From Agrobacterium tumefaciens (GTDB taxonomy: Bacteria > Pseudomonadota > Alphaproteobacteria > Rhizobiales > Rhizobiaceae), in the NCBI GenBank assembly GCA_025559845.1, contig CP048470.1:1783001-1847000 (forward strand): DNA of 64,000 nucleotides. Reading direction: 5' to 3'. This document shows positions 43,987 to 52,700 of the stretch, piece by piece. Positions within the stretch are counted from its first letter, which is position 1. Every line of letters starts with the position of its first letter. A program made the position numbers and the translations under genes. The notes below the pieces were generated by a model. It was not told the DNA's origin and searched no databases. It worked only from the letters and a program-made list of their open reading frames with translations.

Positions 43987-45213
43987 TCAGGATGTCTTGA
44001 CGAATTCGCCGCCCTTGATGATGAACGGCATGTGGCGGCCCTGACCGGTCAGCAGAGAGAGATCTTCCAGCGGGTTGCCATCGACCACGATCAAATCGGC
44101 GAACGCGCCAGCGGCAACGGTCCCGAGCTTGCCCTCATAACCAAGCGCCTTTGCCGCATCGAGCGTGGCTGAGCGGATGACGTCCGCAGCCGGCAGATGT
44201 TCGCCTCTGAGGACAAATTCTTCGGACTGATGTTCGTGCATCTCGCCCAACAGGTCGGTGCCGTAGATCATCGTCACGCCCGCTTCATGCAGAACCTTGA
44301 GTGCGTTGAAACCGGCACTGCGAACATCTTCAATCTTGGCAACCGACACAGGTGGCAGACCGAGTGAAGCGCCATCCTGGGCCAGGCGATCATAGACAAT
44401 GTTGGTGGGAACCACGAACGCACCACGTTCTTTTGCCAGTTTCGCTGTCTCAGGCGTGATCAGGTTGCCGTGCTCGATCGATTTTACGCCGCATTCGACA
44501 GCGCGGCGGATGGCCGCGTCCGTATAAAGATGCGCGGCAACATAGGTTTGAGCGTTTTCGGCCTCCTCGACGGCAGCGAGCAATTCTTCGCGAGAAAAGC
44601 CGAGGTTGGCGATCGGGTCAGTTGGCGATGATACGCCGCCATTTGCCATCAACTTGATGAACTGTGCGCCAGCCTTGATTTCTTCGCGGGAGGCGCGACG
44701 AACTTCGTCAACACCGTCGCAGATGCGGCCCAGCGCACCGAGTTGATCGGGGTAATGCTCAACGGATCTACGGTTGAAGCGGCCGCGATAATCGGTGTGA
44801 CCACCCGTCTGAGACAGCGCCTTGCCACAGATAATCAATCGCGGGCCAATAATCGTTCCTTCCTCCAGGGCCTCAACGAGACCGTGGTCAGCACCACCGA
44901 GATCGCGGACCGTGGTAAAACCGCGCATCAACATCGCTCTCATGATGTTGGCGGAACGCAGTGCCACCAGTGAATTTGGCAGATCCGCATTGGCGCCTAG
45001 ATCGAGCTTGGTGGCAATGACGTGCACATGTCCGTCGATCAGGCCGGGCATAACGATCTTGCCAGCGAGATCGATGATCGTATCGGCCTGTTCGCTCACG
45101 CCGCTGCGGACCTCGACGATCAGCTCATCATGGATCAGGATGTCGACCAAATCCGTTGGCTTATCCTGCGATCCGTCGACCACGCGTGCATTTTTCAAGA
45201 GAACAGTTGTCAT
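43987..45213 (-). CDS. Metal-dependent amidohydrolase (imidazolonepropionase/prolidase-like)
   Basis: 408 residues, amidohydrolase superfamily. Metal ligands: HVH (His62, His64), a probable carboxylated Lys187 in FIKLMANGGV, His228 in AAHLY, His248 in SIEHGN and the Asp of IYGTDLLGE. The N-terminal and C-terminal beta-sandwich halves are present (IVMPGLIDGHVH; AGAFADLIVVDGNPLEDL). These enzymes cleave C-N bonds of cyclic amides or N-acyl and dipeptide-like substrates. Last gene of MFS-GAF-amidohydrolase; it probably hydrolyses whatever the transporter brings in. Substrate unknown. Confidence 0.85.
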   Translation of the reverse strand: MTTVLLKNARVVDGSQDKPTDLVDILIHDELIVEVRSGVSEQADTIIDLAGKIVMPGLIDGHVHVIATKLDLGANADLPNSLVALRSANIMRAMLMRGFTTVRDLGGADHGLVEALEEGTIIGPRLIICGKALSQTGGHTDYRGRFNRRSVEHYPDQLGALGRICDGVDEVRRASREEIKAGAQFIKLMANGGVSSPTDPIANLGFSREELLAAVEEAENAQTYVAAHLYTDAAIRRAVECGVKSIEHGNLITPETAKLAKERGAFVVPTNIVYDRLAQDGASLGLPPVSVAKIEDVRSAGFNALKVLHEAGVTMIYGTDLLGEMHEHQSEEFVLRGEHLPAADVIRSATLDAAKALGYEGKLGTVAAGAFADLIVVDGNPLEDLSLLTGQGRHMPFIIKGGEFVKTS

Positions 45214-45264
45214 TGGTATAAGCTTTCGATCGAATGTGTGGGAATGCGGGATAGGCGCCAGCGG

Positions 45265-45741
45265 CTAGGATTGGCGCGCGGCCTGAAGAAAATAGGGGGC
45301 AAGCCAGGGGGCGAGAGCCTCGACGCGGGCGACGTGGGTTTCGTCATAACTTCCGGCGCGGTGCGTCAGGTTGATAGTACCGATGCACGTCCCATCAAAG
45401 ATGACCGGAACGTTGATCTGCGTACCGCCGCCAAGGCTGGCGATCAGTTCGTGATCGAAAAACGCCCATTTCAGGCCTTCCATGTCCTTGGCCAGAAAGT
45501 TTTTCTGTTCACCGATCACATGTCGGCCCCAAGGCGTGTCCGTCATCGGTTTGCGACCGGAAACGGGATAATGCACGGTGTCGGAGGAGTAGATGCGCAC
45601 AACCTCGCCGCCATCAACAGCAAGCAGGGTGAACAGGATATGGCCGACCTCTTGCTGCAGCAACGAATCGAGAGCCTGGAAGAAGGGCTCCGGCTGATTT
45701 GTCTTTTTCATCGCCTCGTAGAGGTGCATGTCAGTTTGCAT
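45265..45741 (-). CDS. Small GAF-domain protein
   Basis: 158 residues from the ATG at 45739-45741 (AAGGAT upstream). A single GAF-like domain: QQEVGHILFTLLAVDGGEVVRIY, later GGGTQINVPVIFDGTCIGTINL, typical of GAF strands 4-6. No output domain. It lies between transporter and hydrolase genes (gaps of about 70 and 51 bases) and may bind the substrate or assist the enzyme. The frame extends to 45906, but that part overlaps the transporter gene and has no good start. Confidence 0.75.
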   Translation of the reverse strand: MQTDMHLYEAMKKTNQPEPFFQALDSLLQQEVGHILFTLLAVDGGEVVRIYSSDTVHYPVSGRKPMTDTPWGRHVIGEQKNFLAKDMEGLKWAFFDHELIASLGGGTQINVPVIFDGTCIGTINLTHRAGSYDETHVARVEALAPWLAPYFLQAARQS

Positions 45742-45811
45742 CACAGATATCCTTTTGTAATCGTGGGAGCGGCCAACGCCGCCCCCGTAATCGAGATCAG
45801 GAACGTCCTGC

Positions 45812-47182
45812 TCAGTTCGAACTCGCGGCAAACTCTTCCGCTTCGATTTCTTCCAGTGAACGGTTCTTCGTCGGAATGCCGAGCACGAGAACCGACAATG
45901 CGCCAATAAAGAGGATCACCGTGGTCATGCCGAACACGCCGGCGAATCCGCCGATCGGGTAGACCGCGCCGACGAGGATCGGGGCGGCGATGCCACCGAT
46001 GCGGCCGATTGCAGATGCGGTGCCGACGCCGGTTGCACGGATGCGGGTTGGGAACACTTCCGGCGTATAGGCATATTCGCCAGCGGCCACGCCGTTGATG
46101 AAGAACGAGAGCGTCATGGCAAGCGCGATGACCTGCGTGTCGCCGGTGGCAAACGCCAAGGAAAGAGCCGAGATCGCGGCGAGCGCCATGTAAAGGACGA
46201 TCGTGTATGGGCGACCGATCTTTTCGCAGAGCCATGCGGCGGTAAAGTAGCCGGGGATCTGCGCGGCATAGATCAGGATCGAGAACGAGAAGCTTTTGGT
46301 CATCGTCATGCCACGCTCAACGAGCAGGCTCGGAATCCATGTCATGAATGCATAGATGCTGAACGTAACCGATACCCAGAGCAGCCAGGTCATGATGGTA
46401 ATGCGCAGGAAACGCGGCGATAGCAACGCCTTGAAGTTTGCCATCAATGATGTGTTGGGGGTGGAGGCGACCTGCGGAGTGGAGGTGACCGGCGGTAGGG
46501 ACACGCCACGTGCAGTATAATCCTTTTCGATCGCCGTGACGATTTTATGTGCTTCTTCGTGACGGCCCTGGCTTTCCAGCCAACGCGGCGATTCTGTCAG
46601 ACCACGGCGCCACCACAAAACGATCACGACCGGCATGGCCGTAACGATAAGGGCATAACGCCATCCGTCATCCGAGGCCGGTACCAGGAGATAACCCAGC
46701 ACTGCGGAGATCACGAAACCGAACGAGAAGAATGCTGCAAGTGATGCGGTAAACCGGCCGCGATACTTGGCGCCAACGAATTCCGAGAGGAACGGCGCAA
46801 TGATTGCAGCTTCGGCGCCCATTCCGATGCCACCGATGACACGGAGCGCAAAGAACTGGTGCCAATCGTTGACCGCAGCGCCTGCAAGGCTTGCAAGGCA
46901 AAAGAGGACTAGCGCCCAGAGCATGACGTTCTTGCGGCCGTAACGATCACCGATCGCCCCGGCAATCAGCGCGCCAATCAGAAAGCCGACGTAAGTACTG
47001 CTTGCCAGATAGCCGACCTGAAGGCTGGTCAACTGCCACTGCGCACGCAGGGCCGGAAGCAGGAAGGCAATAATGCCCGCGTCCCAGGCTTCAAACATGT
47101 AGCCCAGGCCGCCCATCATCAGCAGCTTATATTGGAAGCGTCCGACTGGCAGCCTCTCAAGTCTTGCAGCAGTATTATACAT
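45812..47182 (-). CDS. MFS transporter (NiaP/sugar-porter-like)
   Basis: 456 residues with about 12 membrane segments. Hallmarks: GDRYGRKN after helix 2, TESPRWLESQGR before the central cytosolic loop, and PEVFPTRIRATGVG near helix 11. This resembles the NiaP/aromatic-acid and sugar porter group. The start at 47180-47182 is chosen because upstream residues are hydrophilic and overlap the divergent control region. First gene of the MFS-GAF-amidohydrolase operon. Substrate unknown; perhaps an N-acylated or aromatic acid. Confidence 0.83.
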   Translation of the reverse strand: MYNTAARLERLPVGRFQYKLLMMGGLGYMFEAWDAGIIAFLLPALRAQWQLTSLQVGYLASSTYVGFLIGALIAGAIGDRYGRKNVMLWALVLFCLASLAGAAVNDWHQFFALRVIGGIGMGAEAAIIAPFLSEFVGAKYRGRFTASLAAFFSFGFVISAVLGYLLVPASDDGWRYALIVTAMPVVIVLWWRRGLTESPRWLESQGRHEEAHKIVTAIEKDYTARGVSLPPVTSTPQVASTPNTSLMANFKALLSPRFLRITIMTWLLWVSVTFSIYAFMTWIPSLLVERGMTMTKSFSFSILIYAAQIPGYFTAAWLCEKIGRPYTIVLYMALAAISALSLAFATGDTQVIALAMTLSFFINGVAAGEYAYTPEVFPTRIRATGVGTASAIGRIGGIAAPILVGAVYPIGGFAGVFGMTTVILFIGALSVLVLGIPTKNRSLEEIEAEEFAASSN

Positions 47183-47283
47183 TTTCGGTCCCCGATATAT
47201 GGTATGACCGCGTCCCGCACATGTGGCGGATCGCAGGCGCGCTGTTTTGTCGCGCAACATTTTTTGCACGGGATGATTTGATA
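47183..47283. promoter_or_regulatory. Divergent promoter/operator region of the MFS operon and RpiR gene
   Basis: 101 bases between divergent starts. It contains the 8-bp palindrome CACATGTG (47218-47225) and GCGCG...CGCGC (47237-47255), either of which could be an operator for the adjacent RpiR-type regulator. Confidence 0.45.
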
Positions 47284-48207
47284 ATGCAATACGCAAAAAA
47301 CGCTGCAGACACTTTTGCAGAGTCCCTGGAGGACTGGTTGCGCAACCTTGACGAGAGATATTCTCTTACTCCGGCAGCCCATGAAGTGGTGCAAGCCGTC
47401 ATCAATGATCCTCGTCATGCCTCGTTTGCATCTGCTGCTGACCTTGCGCAGAAAGCCGAAGTCAATGTCGCCACCATCACTCGAACAGCGCAAAGCCTTG
47501 GTTTTTCGGGGTGGCCGGACTTGCGTCAGGAAATCCGAACCCGTTTCATGAGCAAGCTGTCGGCACCCGAAGTCAGCGTTGTTCATCAACAGGAAAGCGG
47601 AGCCGACCGGCCATTCGACGCGGCACTCAACCGACAGATTGAACAGTTGACCGCGTTGCGCAGACGCACGGACAGGCAATCTGTCCGGGACGTTGCAAAA
47701 GTTATTGCAGGCGGAAAGCGTCGCATCGTGCTTGGCTCAGGCAGTTTTGCATCAATCGCCAATATTCTCGCGCACCACGCGACTCTGTGCGGTTATCGTA
47801 TGGAACTTGCGACAGACGGCGTGATGATCGCAAATGCGTTGGGCGACGTCAAAGAGGGCGACGTCGTCATCATTGTGACCTTCTGGAGGCTCTACAATTC
47901 TGCCATCCGGGCGGCTCGCCAGGCGAAGGCGAGGGGAGCAACCACCTGCATCATCACCGATGCAGCCGTCGATGCGCTGACTGAAAACGGCGACTATGTT
48001 CTCCTGGCACCGGCGGAAAGTACATCCTTCTACACAACGATCATTCCCGGCATCAGCCTGGTTGAAGCAATCTCGGCGGAACTGGGAGCGCTCGATCCTG
48101 AGATGAGCGCGCGCTCCATCGCAAGTTTCGAAGAGCAATGGCAGGATCAGGATCTGCTGTTCACGAAAACGGCTCCGATGGCAGGAAAGCCGTTTGATAC
48201 GCTTTGA
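47284..48207 (+). CDS. RpiR-family transcriptional regulator of the MFS operon
   Basis: 307 residues. N-terminal helix-turn-helix (about 20-95; ASAADLAQKAEVNVATITRTAQ) and SIS domain (about 135-270; RRIVLGSGSFASIANILA, VIIVTFWRLYNSA). Start at the ATG at 47284; a longer frame to 47164 would overlap the transporter gene. It is divergent from the MFS operon, which it probably represses or activates in response to a phosphorylated metabolite. It converges with nagA, with 14 bases between stops. Confidence 0.83.
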   Translation: MQYAKNAADTFAESLEDWLRNLDERYSLTPAAHEVVQAVINDPRHASFASAADLAQKAEVNVATITRTAQSLGFSGWPDLRQEIRTRFMSKLSAPEVSVVHQQESGADRPFDAALNRQIEQLTALRRRTDRQSVRDVAKVIAGGKRRIVLGSGSFASIANILAHHATLCGYRMELATDGVMIANALGDVKEGDVVIIVTFWRLYNSAIRAARQAKARGATTCIITDAAVDALTENGDYVLLAPAESTSFYTTIIPGISLVEAISAELGALDPEMSARSIASFEEQWQDQDLLFTKTAPMAGKPFDTL

Positions 48208-48221
48208 GAGCTGTCAGGATT

Positions 48222-49373
48222 TCAGGTCGCCTCATTCCGCATCAGGAGATTGCCTTGCGTCACCACGCCGGTTGCATTGAGGTGTTCGTCAAAAAGGCTG
48301 AGGTTTGCCGAATATCCTGAGGCAATACGGCCGAACCTCTCCTCGACGCCAAGCGCTCGCGCCGGATTGACCGTCGCCATCTGCAAGGCCGTCACCGCAT
48401 CAACACCTGTGAGCTTTATCAAGGTCTGGAGCGATGTATCCATGGCAATATGGGCACCCGCCAGGGTGCCGTCTGCGCTTGTAAGACGACCATCAGCGAG
48501 GGAGATATATCGACCGTCCAGATCAAAACCGGACGATGTGCCTGCCAAAGTCATCATCGCATCCGTCACAAGGCAAAGCCGGTCAGCGGCGGAACGCACG
48601 GACATTGTCAGGGCTTGCTCGCCGACGTGGAAGCCGTCCGCTATGATGCCGGCGAACAGCCGATTGCCACCCAGGACCTCTGATACTATGCCGGACACGC
48701 GACTGGCTGGCGCAGGCATTGCATTCCAGAGATGAGTAGCGCCGCGGATTTTTGTCAGATCGGCCTGCGTTGCTTCCGAATGCCCCGCAAAAAGGATAAT
48801 GCCGCTCGCAGCGAGACGCTCGAGATGACTTGCGTTTTGGCACTCCGGCGCAAGTGTCAAAAGAATAACACCCGGAAAATCTCGGGCCTGCTGTTCCAGG
48901 GTGAGGACATCCTCTTCCTCGAGCGGCCGTATCGCCGAGGGGTCGTGAATGCCCGGTCTTGCTGGCGAAAGAAAAGGCCCTTCAAGATGGATGCCGATCA
49001 GGCCCGGAACGTCTGAGGAAATCGCCTTCCTCACAGCGTCGATCGCATCAAGGTAGGATTGGCCATGCGCGGTGATGAATGTGGGAAGAATGGAAGCGGT
49101 TCCGCCCTGACGAGCGCCCCAGGCAATTGTTGCCAATGCTTCCGGCGATGGCGAGAAATTGAACTGTGTATCCGCTGCGCCGTTTATCTGGATGTCGATC
49201 ATGCCGGGGCTTGCAACAGCGACCCTGACGGCGTTGCCTGTCAAGCGGTCGTCGTCTGAGGTTGCTTTGACCGATTTGATTTGGCCATCACGAACAACAA
49301 TCGTCTGGTTACCAAGAAATGACGGCGAAACACCGTCATAAAGGCGGTCGCAGAGGATGAGCATGTCAGTCAA
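48222..49373 (-). CDS. nagA: N-acetylglucosamine-6-phosphate deacetylase
   Basis: 383 residues. NagA motifs: PGMIDIQINGA near the N-terminus (the family often has PGxIDxHxHG; here QIN follows the Asp), HLEGPFLSPARPGIHDP with the metal-binding Glu, FAGHSEA, THLWNAMPAP and VTDAMMTLAGT with the catalytic Asp. It converts GlcNAc-6-P to glucosamine-6-P and acetate. Last gene of the sialic-acid operon, overlapping nagB by eight bases. Confidence 0.9.
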   Translation of the reverse strand: MTDMLILCDRLYDGVSPSFLGNQTIVVRDGQIKSVKATSDDDRLTGNAVRVAVASPGMIDIQINGAADTQFNFSPSPEALATIAWGARQGGTASILPTFITAHGQSYLDAIDAVRKAISSDVPGLIGIHLEGPFLSPARPGIHDPSAIRPLEEEDVLTLEQQARDFPGVILLTLAPECQNASHLERLAASGIILFAGHSEATQADLTKIRGATHLWNAMPAPASRVSGIVSEVLGGNRLFAGIIADGFHVGEQALTMSVRSAADRLCLVTDAMMTLAGTSSGFDLDGRYISLADGRLTSADGTLAGAHIAMDTSLQTLIKLTGVDAVTALQMATVNPARALGVEERFGRIASGYSANLSLFDEHLNATGVVTQGNLLMRNEAT

Positions 49374-50148
49374 AGCGTGTTGCCTCCCCGTTGGGATGCA
49401 CGTGATGATAATAATCTGTCAGGCGCAGTTTTGAAGACGCCGCGACATCCAGAATGACTGTCGTGTGAGAATGAAGCTGAAGGGCCGATGCCGGGCAGAT
49501 CGCCGAAAGTGGACCCTCGACCATATCCGCGACAGCTTGCGCCTTCTCAACGCCAGTGGCGAGCAAAAGGCATTTCTGGGCATCGAGAATGGTACCGATT
49601 CCCATCGTGATCGCGTAACGGGGCGTCTCTTCGTCCGCTGAAAAATACTGCCTGTTTGCGTTTCTGGTGTTTTCAGTCAGCGTTTTAACGCGCGTGCGCG
49701 AACCCAAAGACGACGTGGGTTCGTTGAAGCCGATATGCCCGTTCTGACCGATGCCCAGGAGTTGCAGGGTAATGCCACCGACTGCGCTGATGCGTTCCTC
49801 GTATTCCTTGGCTTCGGTGTTTACGCACTCCGGTTTACCGTGCGGCAGATGAGTGCGAGTTTCATCAATGTCGATATGGCTGAAAAGCGCCTCGCTCATA
49901 TAGCTATGGTAGGAGCAGGGGTGTTCAGGGGCTATTCCAACATATTCATCGAGGTTGAATGTCGTGACCTCGGCAAAGGACAGGCGTCCGTCGCGATGGA
50001 GGTCAACGAGACGCTGGTAAAGCGGGAGCATGGTGCCACCGGTTGCAAGCCCGAGAACGGCTTCTGGGTGCGCGGCAACATGTGCCGAAATCACGTCGGC
50101 TGCGCGGTTTATCGCCGCATCGCGGTTCGGACAAATGAGAACTTTCAC
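49366..50148 (-). CDS. nagB: Glucosamine-6-phosphate deaminase
   Basis: 260 residues. Typical NagB: GLATGGTMLPLYQRL (phosphate loop), TFNLDEYVGI with catalytic Asp, GIGQNGHIGFNEPTSSLGSRTR with catalytic His and Glu. It deaminates glucosamine-6-P to fructose-6-P and ammonia. It overlaps nanK upstream (ATGA, 50145-50148) and nagA downstream, so the last steps are translationally coupled. Confidence 0.93.
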   Translation of the reverse strand: MKVLICPNRDAAINRAADVISAHVAAHPEAVLGLATGGTMLPLYQRLVDLHRDGRLSFAEVTTFNLDEYVGIAPEHPCSYHSYMSEALFSHIDIDETRTHLPHGKPECVNTEAKEYEERISAVGGITLQLLGIGQNGHIGFNEPTSSLGSRTRVKTLTENTRNANRQYFSADEETPRYAITMGIGTILDAQKCLLLATGVEKAQAVADMVEGPLSAICPASALQLHSHTTVILDVAASSKLRLTDYYHHVHPNGEATRFD

Positions 50149-51005
50149 TCTTTTTCTCCTTTGGTCAAAAGGACGCCGAGAAGCGCGCTGTCATGGCCAA
50201 GTGCGGCTGGCACGACCGCGACGCGGAATAGCTCCGGCTCCGTTTCCAGATTTGACAGGACACGTTGCAAATATCCCGGAGCAAGCCCGACACTTCCGCC
50301 CAGTGCAACGCGATCGAGCCCGAAAATCGCGTTCAGGTCGGCACAAAGTCTTGCGATGGCTGCCGCGGAGCGATCAATGGCTGCACGCGCGAGAGGGGTG
50401 TCGGCTTCAAATGCGGTCTTCGCATCCGCCGTTTCGGCAGCACGCGCAATGGCCCGCCCTGACGCAGTCGATTCCACGGTTCCCGTACGGCCCGAGCCGC
50501 AAAGGTCTCTTCCAAGCGGGCTCGAAACAAAGCCAAGATGTCCAGCCAATCCATTCGTGCTTTGAACCGGACGACCATTGAGAACGATACCGCCGCCGAC
50601 GCCGGTGGATACGGTGATATAGGCAAAATGATCGACACCCTTGCCGGCCCCCAGGTTTGCCTCCGCCAAGGCCGCCGCCGCCGCATCATTCATGACGCTG
50701 ACATTGTTTCCGAACCTGTGACGCAAGCTTTCAAGCAGGTTTTCGCCGCCAATTTGCGACAGGGTTAGAGCATTGACGGCCTGCCAGCGTCCCGCAGCAT
50801 CGACACGTCCAGCGACTGCAACGCCAAGCTTGTCTCCAGTTTGGAAACCCAGTTTGCCTAGCAGTTCAGCCATCACATCGATCTGTTGGCTGATGGTTGC
50901 ATCACCATTCGTCGGTGCCTGCAAACGTGCGTCGACCCGGCCGGCGGTGACACGTGCAACGGCGGTTTTGGTGCCGCCGAGGTCAATGGCGTATCCTTCG
51001 ATCAT
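50145..51005 (-). CDS. nanK: ROK-family N-acetylmannosamine kinase
   Basis: 286 residues. The N-terminal ATP-binding ROK motif is AIDLGGTKTAVARV. VMNDAAAAALAE holds the catalytic Asp; VSTGVGGGIVLNG is the glycine-rich segment. It phosphorylates ManNAc to ManNAc-6-P. The ROK zinc motif (CxCGxxGCxE) is degenerate: LCGSGRTGTVE keeps only the first cysteine, so zinc is probably not bound as usual. Overlaps nanE and nagB by four bases each. Function rests on family plus context. Confidence 0.87.
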   Translation of the reverse strand: MIEGYAIDLGGTKTAVARVTAGRVDARLQAPTNGDATISQQIDVMAELLGKLGFQTGDKLGVAVAGRVDAAGRWQAVNALTLSQIGGENLLESLRHRFGNNVSVMNDAAAAALAEANLGAGKGVDHFAYITVSTGVGGGIVLNGRPVQSTNGLAGHLGFVSSPLGRDLCGSGRTGTVESTASGRAIARAAETADAKTAFEADTPLARAAIDRSAAAIARLCADLNAIFGLDRVALGGSVGLAPGYLQRVLSNLETEPELFRVAVVPAALGHDSALLGVLLTKGEKE

Positions 51006-51685
51006 GGCGTTACCCGCACAGCATCGGCGAACCAGCCGGTGACGACTTCAAGCCTTGTCAGAGCGCTTCCGACCGTCACTGCATCGGCACCGGCCTGCAT
51101 TGCGAGAGCGGCAAGACCGGGAGAGTTGATGCGGCCCTCGGCCATGACGAAACCGGATCCAAGGGTCTTGAAGGCGCCAATCAGGTCGAGATCGGGGCCT
51201 TCGTTGAGGTTTTGAGTTTCAGCCGTGTAGCCTGACAGTGTGGTCCCGAGGATGGAAGCGCCTGCAGCAAGAGCTCTCTGTCCATCCTCGAGCGTAGCGC
51301 AATCTGCCATGGCGAGGCGTCCCGCTGAAAGGATCGTCGCGAGAACCTGTTCGCGGCTGTCGGTACGCTGTCGCGGCGTGGCGTCATAGGCAATGATATC
51401 GGCTCCCGCTTCGACAAGTGCGAGCGCGTCGGCTTTCGTCACGGTGATGCGTACAGGGCTGTCGGGCAGGTCAGTTTTGACAATGGCGATGATAGGTACA
51501 TCGACAACCGGACGCACGGCACGGAGATTGTCGACACCCTCGATCCGCAATGCGACGGCACCTCCGGCAACTGCAGCCCTGGCCATGGCTGCGACGATTT
51601 CTGGCCGGTCCATTGGGCCGTCGTCCACGGGCTGGCAGGATGCGACCAGTCCACCGCGCATTCGTTCCAAGATGTTCATGTTCAT
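51002..51685 (-). CDS. nanE: N-acetylmannosamine-6-phosphate 2-epimerase
   Basis: 227 residues, TIM barrel. Conserved parts: GGLVASCQPVDDGPMD, VALRIEG, IIAIVKTDLPDSPVRIT (catalytic Lys within IVKTD), AYDAT, LAMADCATLEDG, GTTLSGYT, AEGRINSP. It converts ManNAc-6-P to GlcNAc-6-P, linking NanK to NagA. Start at 51685 or 51679, both reasonable. It overlaps nanK by four bases. Confidence 0.92.
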   Translation of the reverse strand: MNMNILERMRGGLVASCQPVDDGPMDRPEIVAAMARAAVAGGAVALRIEGVDNLRAVRPVVDVPIIAIVKTDLPDSPVRITVTKADALALVEAGADIIAYDATPRQRTDSREQVLATILSAGRLAMADCATLEDGQRALAAGASILGTTLSGYTAETQNLNEGPDLDLIGAFKTLGSGFVMAEGRINSPGLAALAMQAGADAVTVGSALTRLEVVTGWFADAVRVTP

Positions 51686-51755
51686 TTCGAGGTACCTGTC
51701 GATCTCAAGTCAGCGGACGGGCGCGAACCATGTCGCGCCCGTATGGTCTTGCTGC

Positions 51756-52679
51756 TTATTTCAGCAGGCCGACGTCTTTCAGAATTGTGTTGATACGGGC
51801 AAGAACAGGCGCGTCGAGTGGCTTGATCGGCGCAGTCATCGTTGGTGTCGAAAGTAGCCCGATAGCCGCCATCGCTGCCTTGAAGGCGCCTACGCCTGCT
51901 GCGTCACCGGAGCGTCCTGTCGGGCAAAAGACAATTTCAAACAGCCGGTTGAGGTATTCCTGTTCGGCGATTGCAGCCTTGACGTCACCGGACTTGGCCG
52001 CGTTCCACAGGCGGACATAGGCGGCAGCGTCAACATTGGCGAGACCCGGAACAGCGCCGTCAGCCCCAACCAGTGCCATTGCATCAACGACGACCTCATG
52101 ACCGGTGAAGAGTGCAAGCGGGTGTCCTGCGGCTTCGTTCATGGCAATCAGGCGACGGAAACCGACGTCGTCGCCGGAGGAATCCTTCACGCCGGCCAGA
52201 ACGCCTTCGGTGCCGAGATCGACCAGAAGCTTCTGGGAAAGCTTGCGGTGGACGCGCACAGGAATGTCGTAGGCGAAAAGAGGGGCGTCGATGGCGGCAC
52301 GGATGGCTCTGAAATGATCCGCGATCTCGCCCTCGTCACTGATGGCATAGATTGGCGCCGTCGCGACGATTGCATCCGCACCGGCATCCAGCAATTTGCG
52401 GGCGCTTTCGGCCACACGCGCGGCGGTCAGATCTATGGCGCCAGCGATCACTGGAACGCGACCGGCCGTCGTGCGGCAGACGGCTTCGACGATAGCGATG
52501 CGATCGGCATCCGTCAGATAGGCAACCTGACCGGTCGAACCGAGCGGGAAGAGGCCGTTTACGCCAGCGGCGATCAGGTGCTCGACCAATTTCTCCAGAT
52601 CGGCATAGTTCACGCTGCCGTCGGTATTCAGAGGGGTGACAATCGGAGGAATGATTCCGTGGAAGGATGTATGGGTCAT
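51756..52679 (-). CDS. nanA: N-acetylneuraminate lyase (DapA/NanA family)
   Basis: 307 residues of the DHDPS/NAL superfamily: GLFPLGSTGQVAYLT near residues 40-55 (substrate loop), AYDIPVRVH with the catalytic Tyr, and GVKDSSGD with the Schiff-base Lys. It cleaves Neu5Ac to ManNAc and pyruvate. Other members of the family cleave other 2-keto acids and sequence alone does not settle it; the neighbouring nanE, nanK and Sat-type importer make NanA by far the best call. Some 21 bases separate it from the upstream ATPase gene. Confidence 0.85.
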   Translation of the reverse strand: MTHTSFHGIIPPIVTPLNTDGSVNYADLEKLVEHLIAAGVNGLFPLGSTGQVAYLTDADRIAIVEAVCRTTAGRVPVIAGAIDLTAARVAESARKLLDAGADAIVATAPIYAISDEGEIADHFRAIRAAIDAPLFAYDIPVRVHRKLSQKLLVDLGTEGVLAGVKDSSGDDVGFRRLIAMNEAAGHPLALFTGHEVVVDAMALVGADGAVPGLANVDAAAYVRLWNAAKSGDVKAAIAEQEYLNRLFEIVFCPTGRSGDAAGVGAFKAAMAAIGLLSTPTMTAPIKPLDAPVLARINTILKDVGLLK

Positions 52680-52700
52680 GGTGATCCAGATTTTGCGTGG

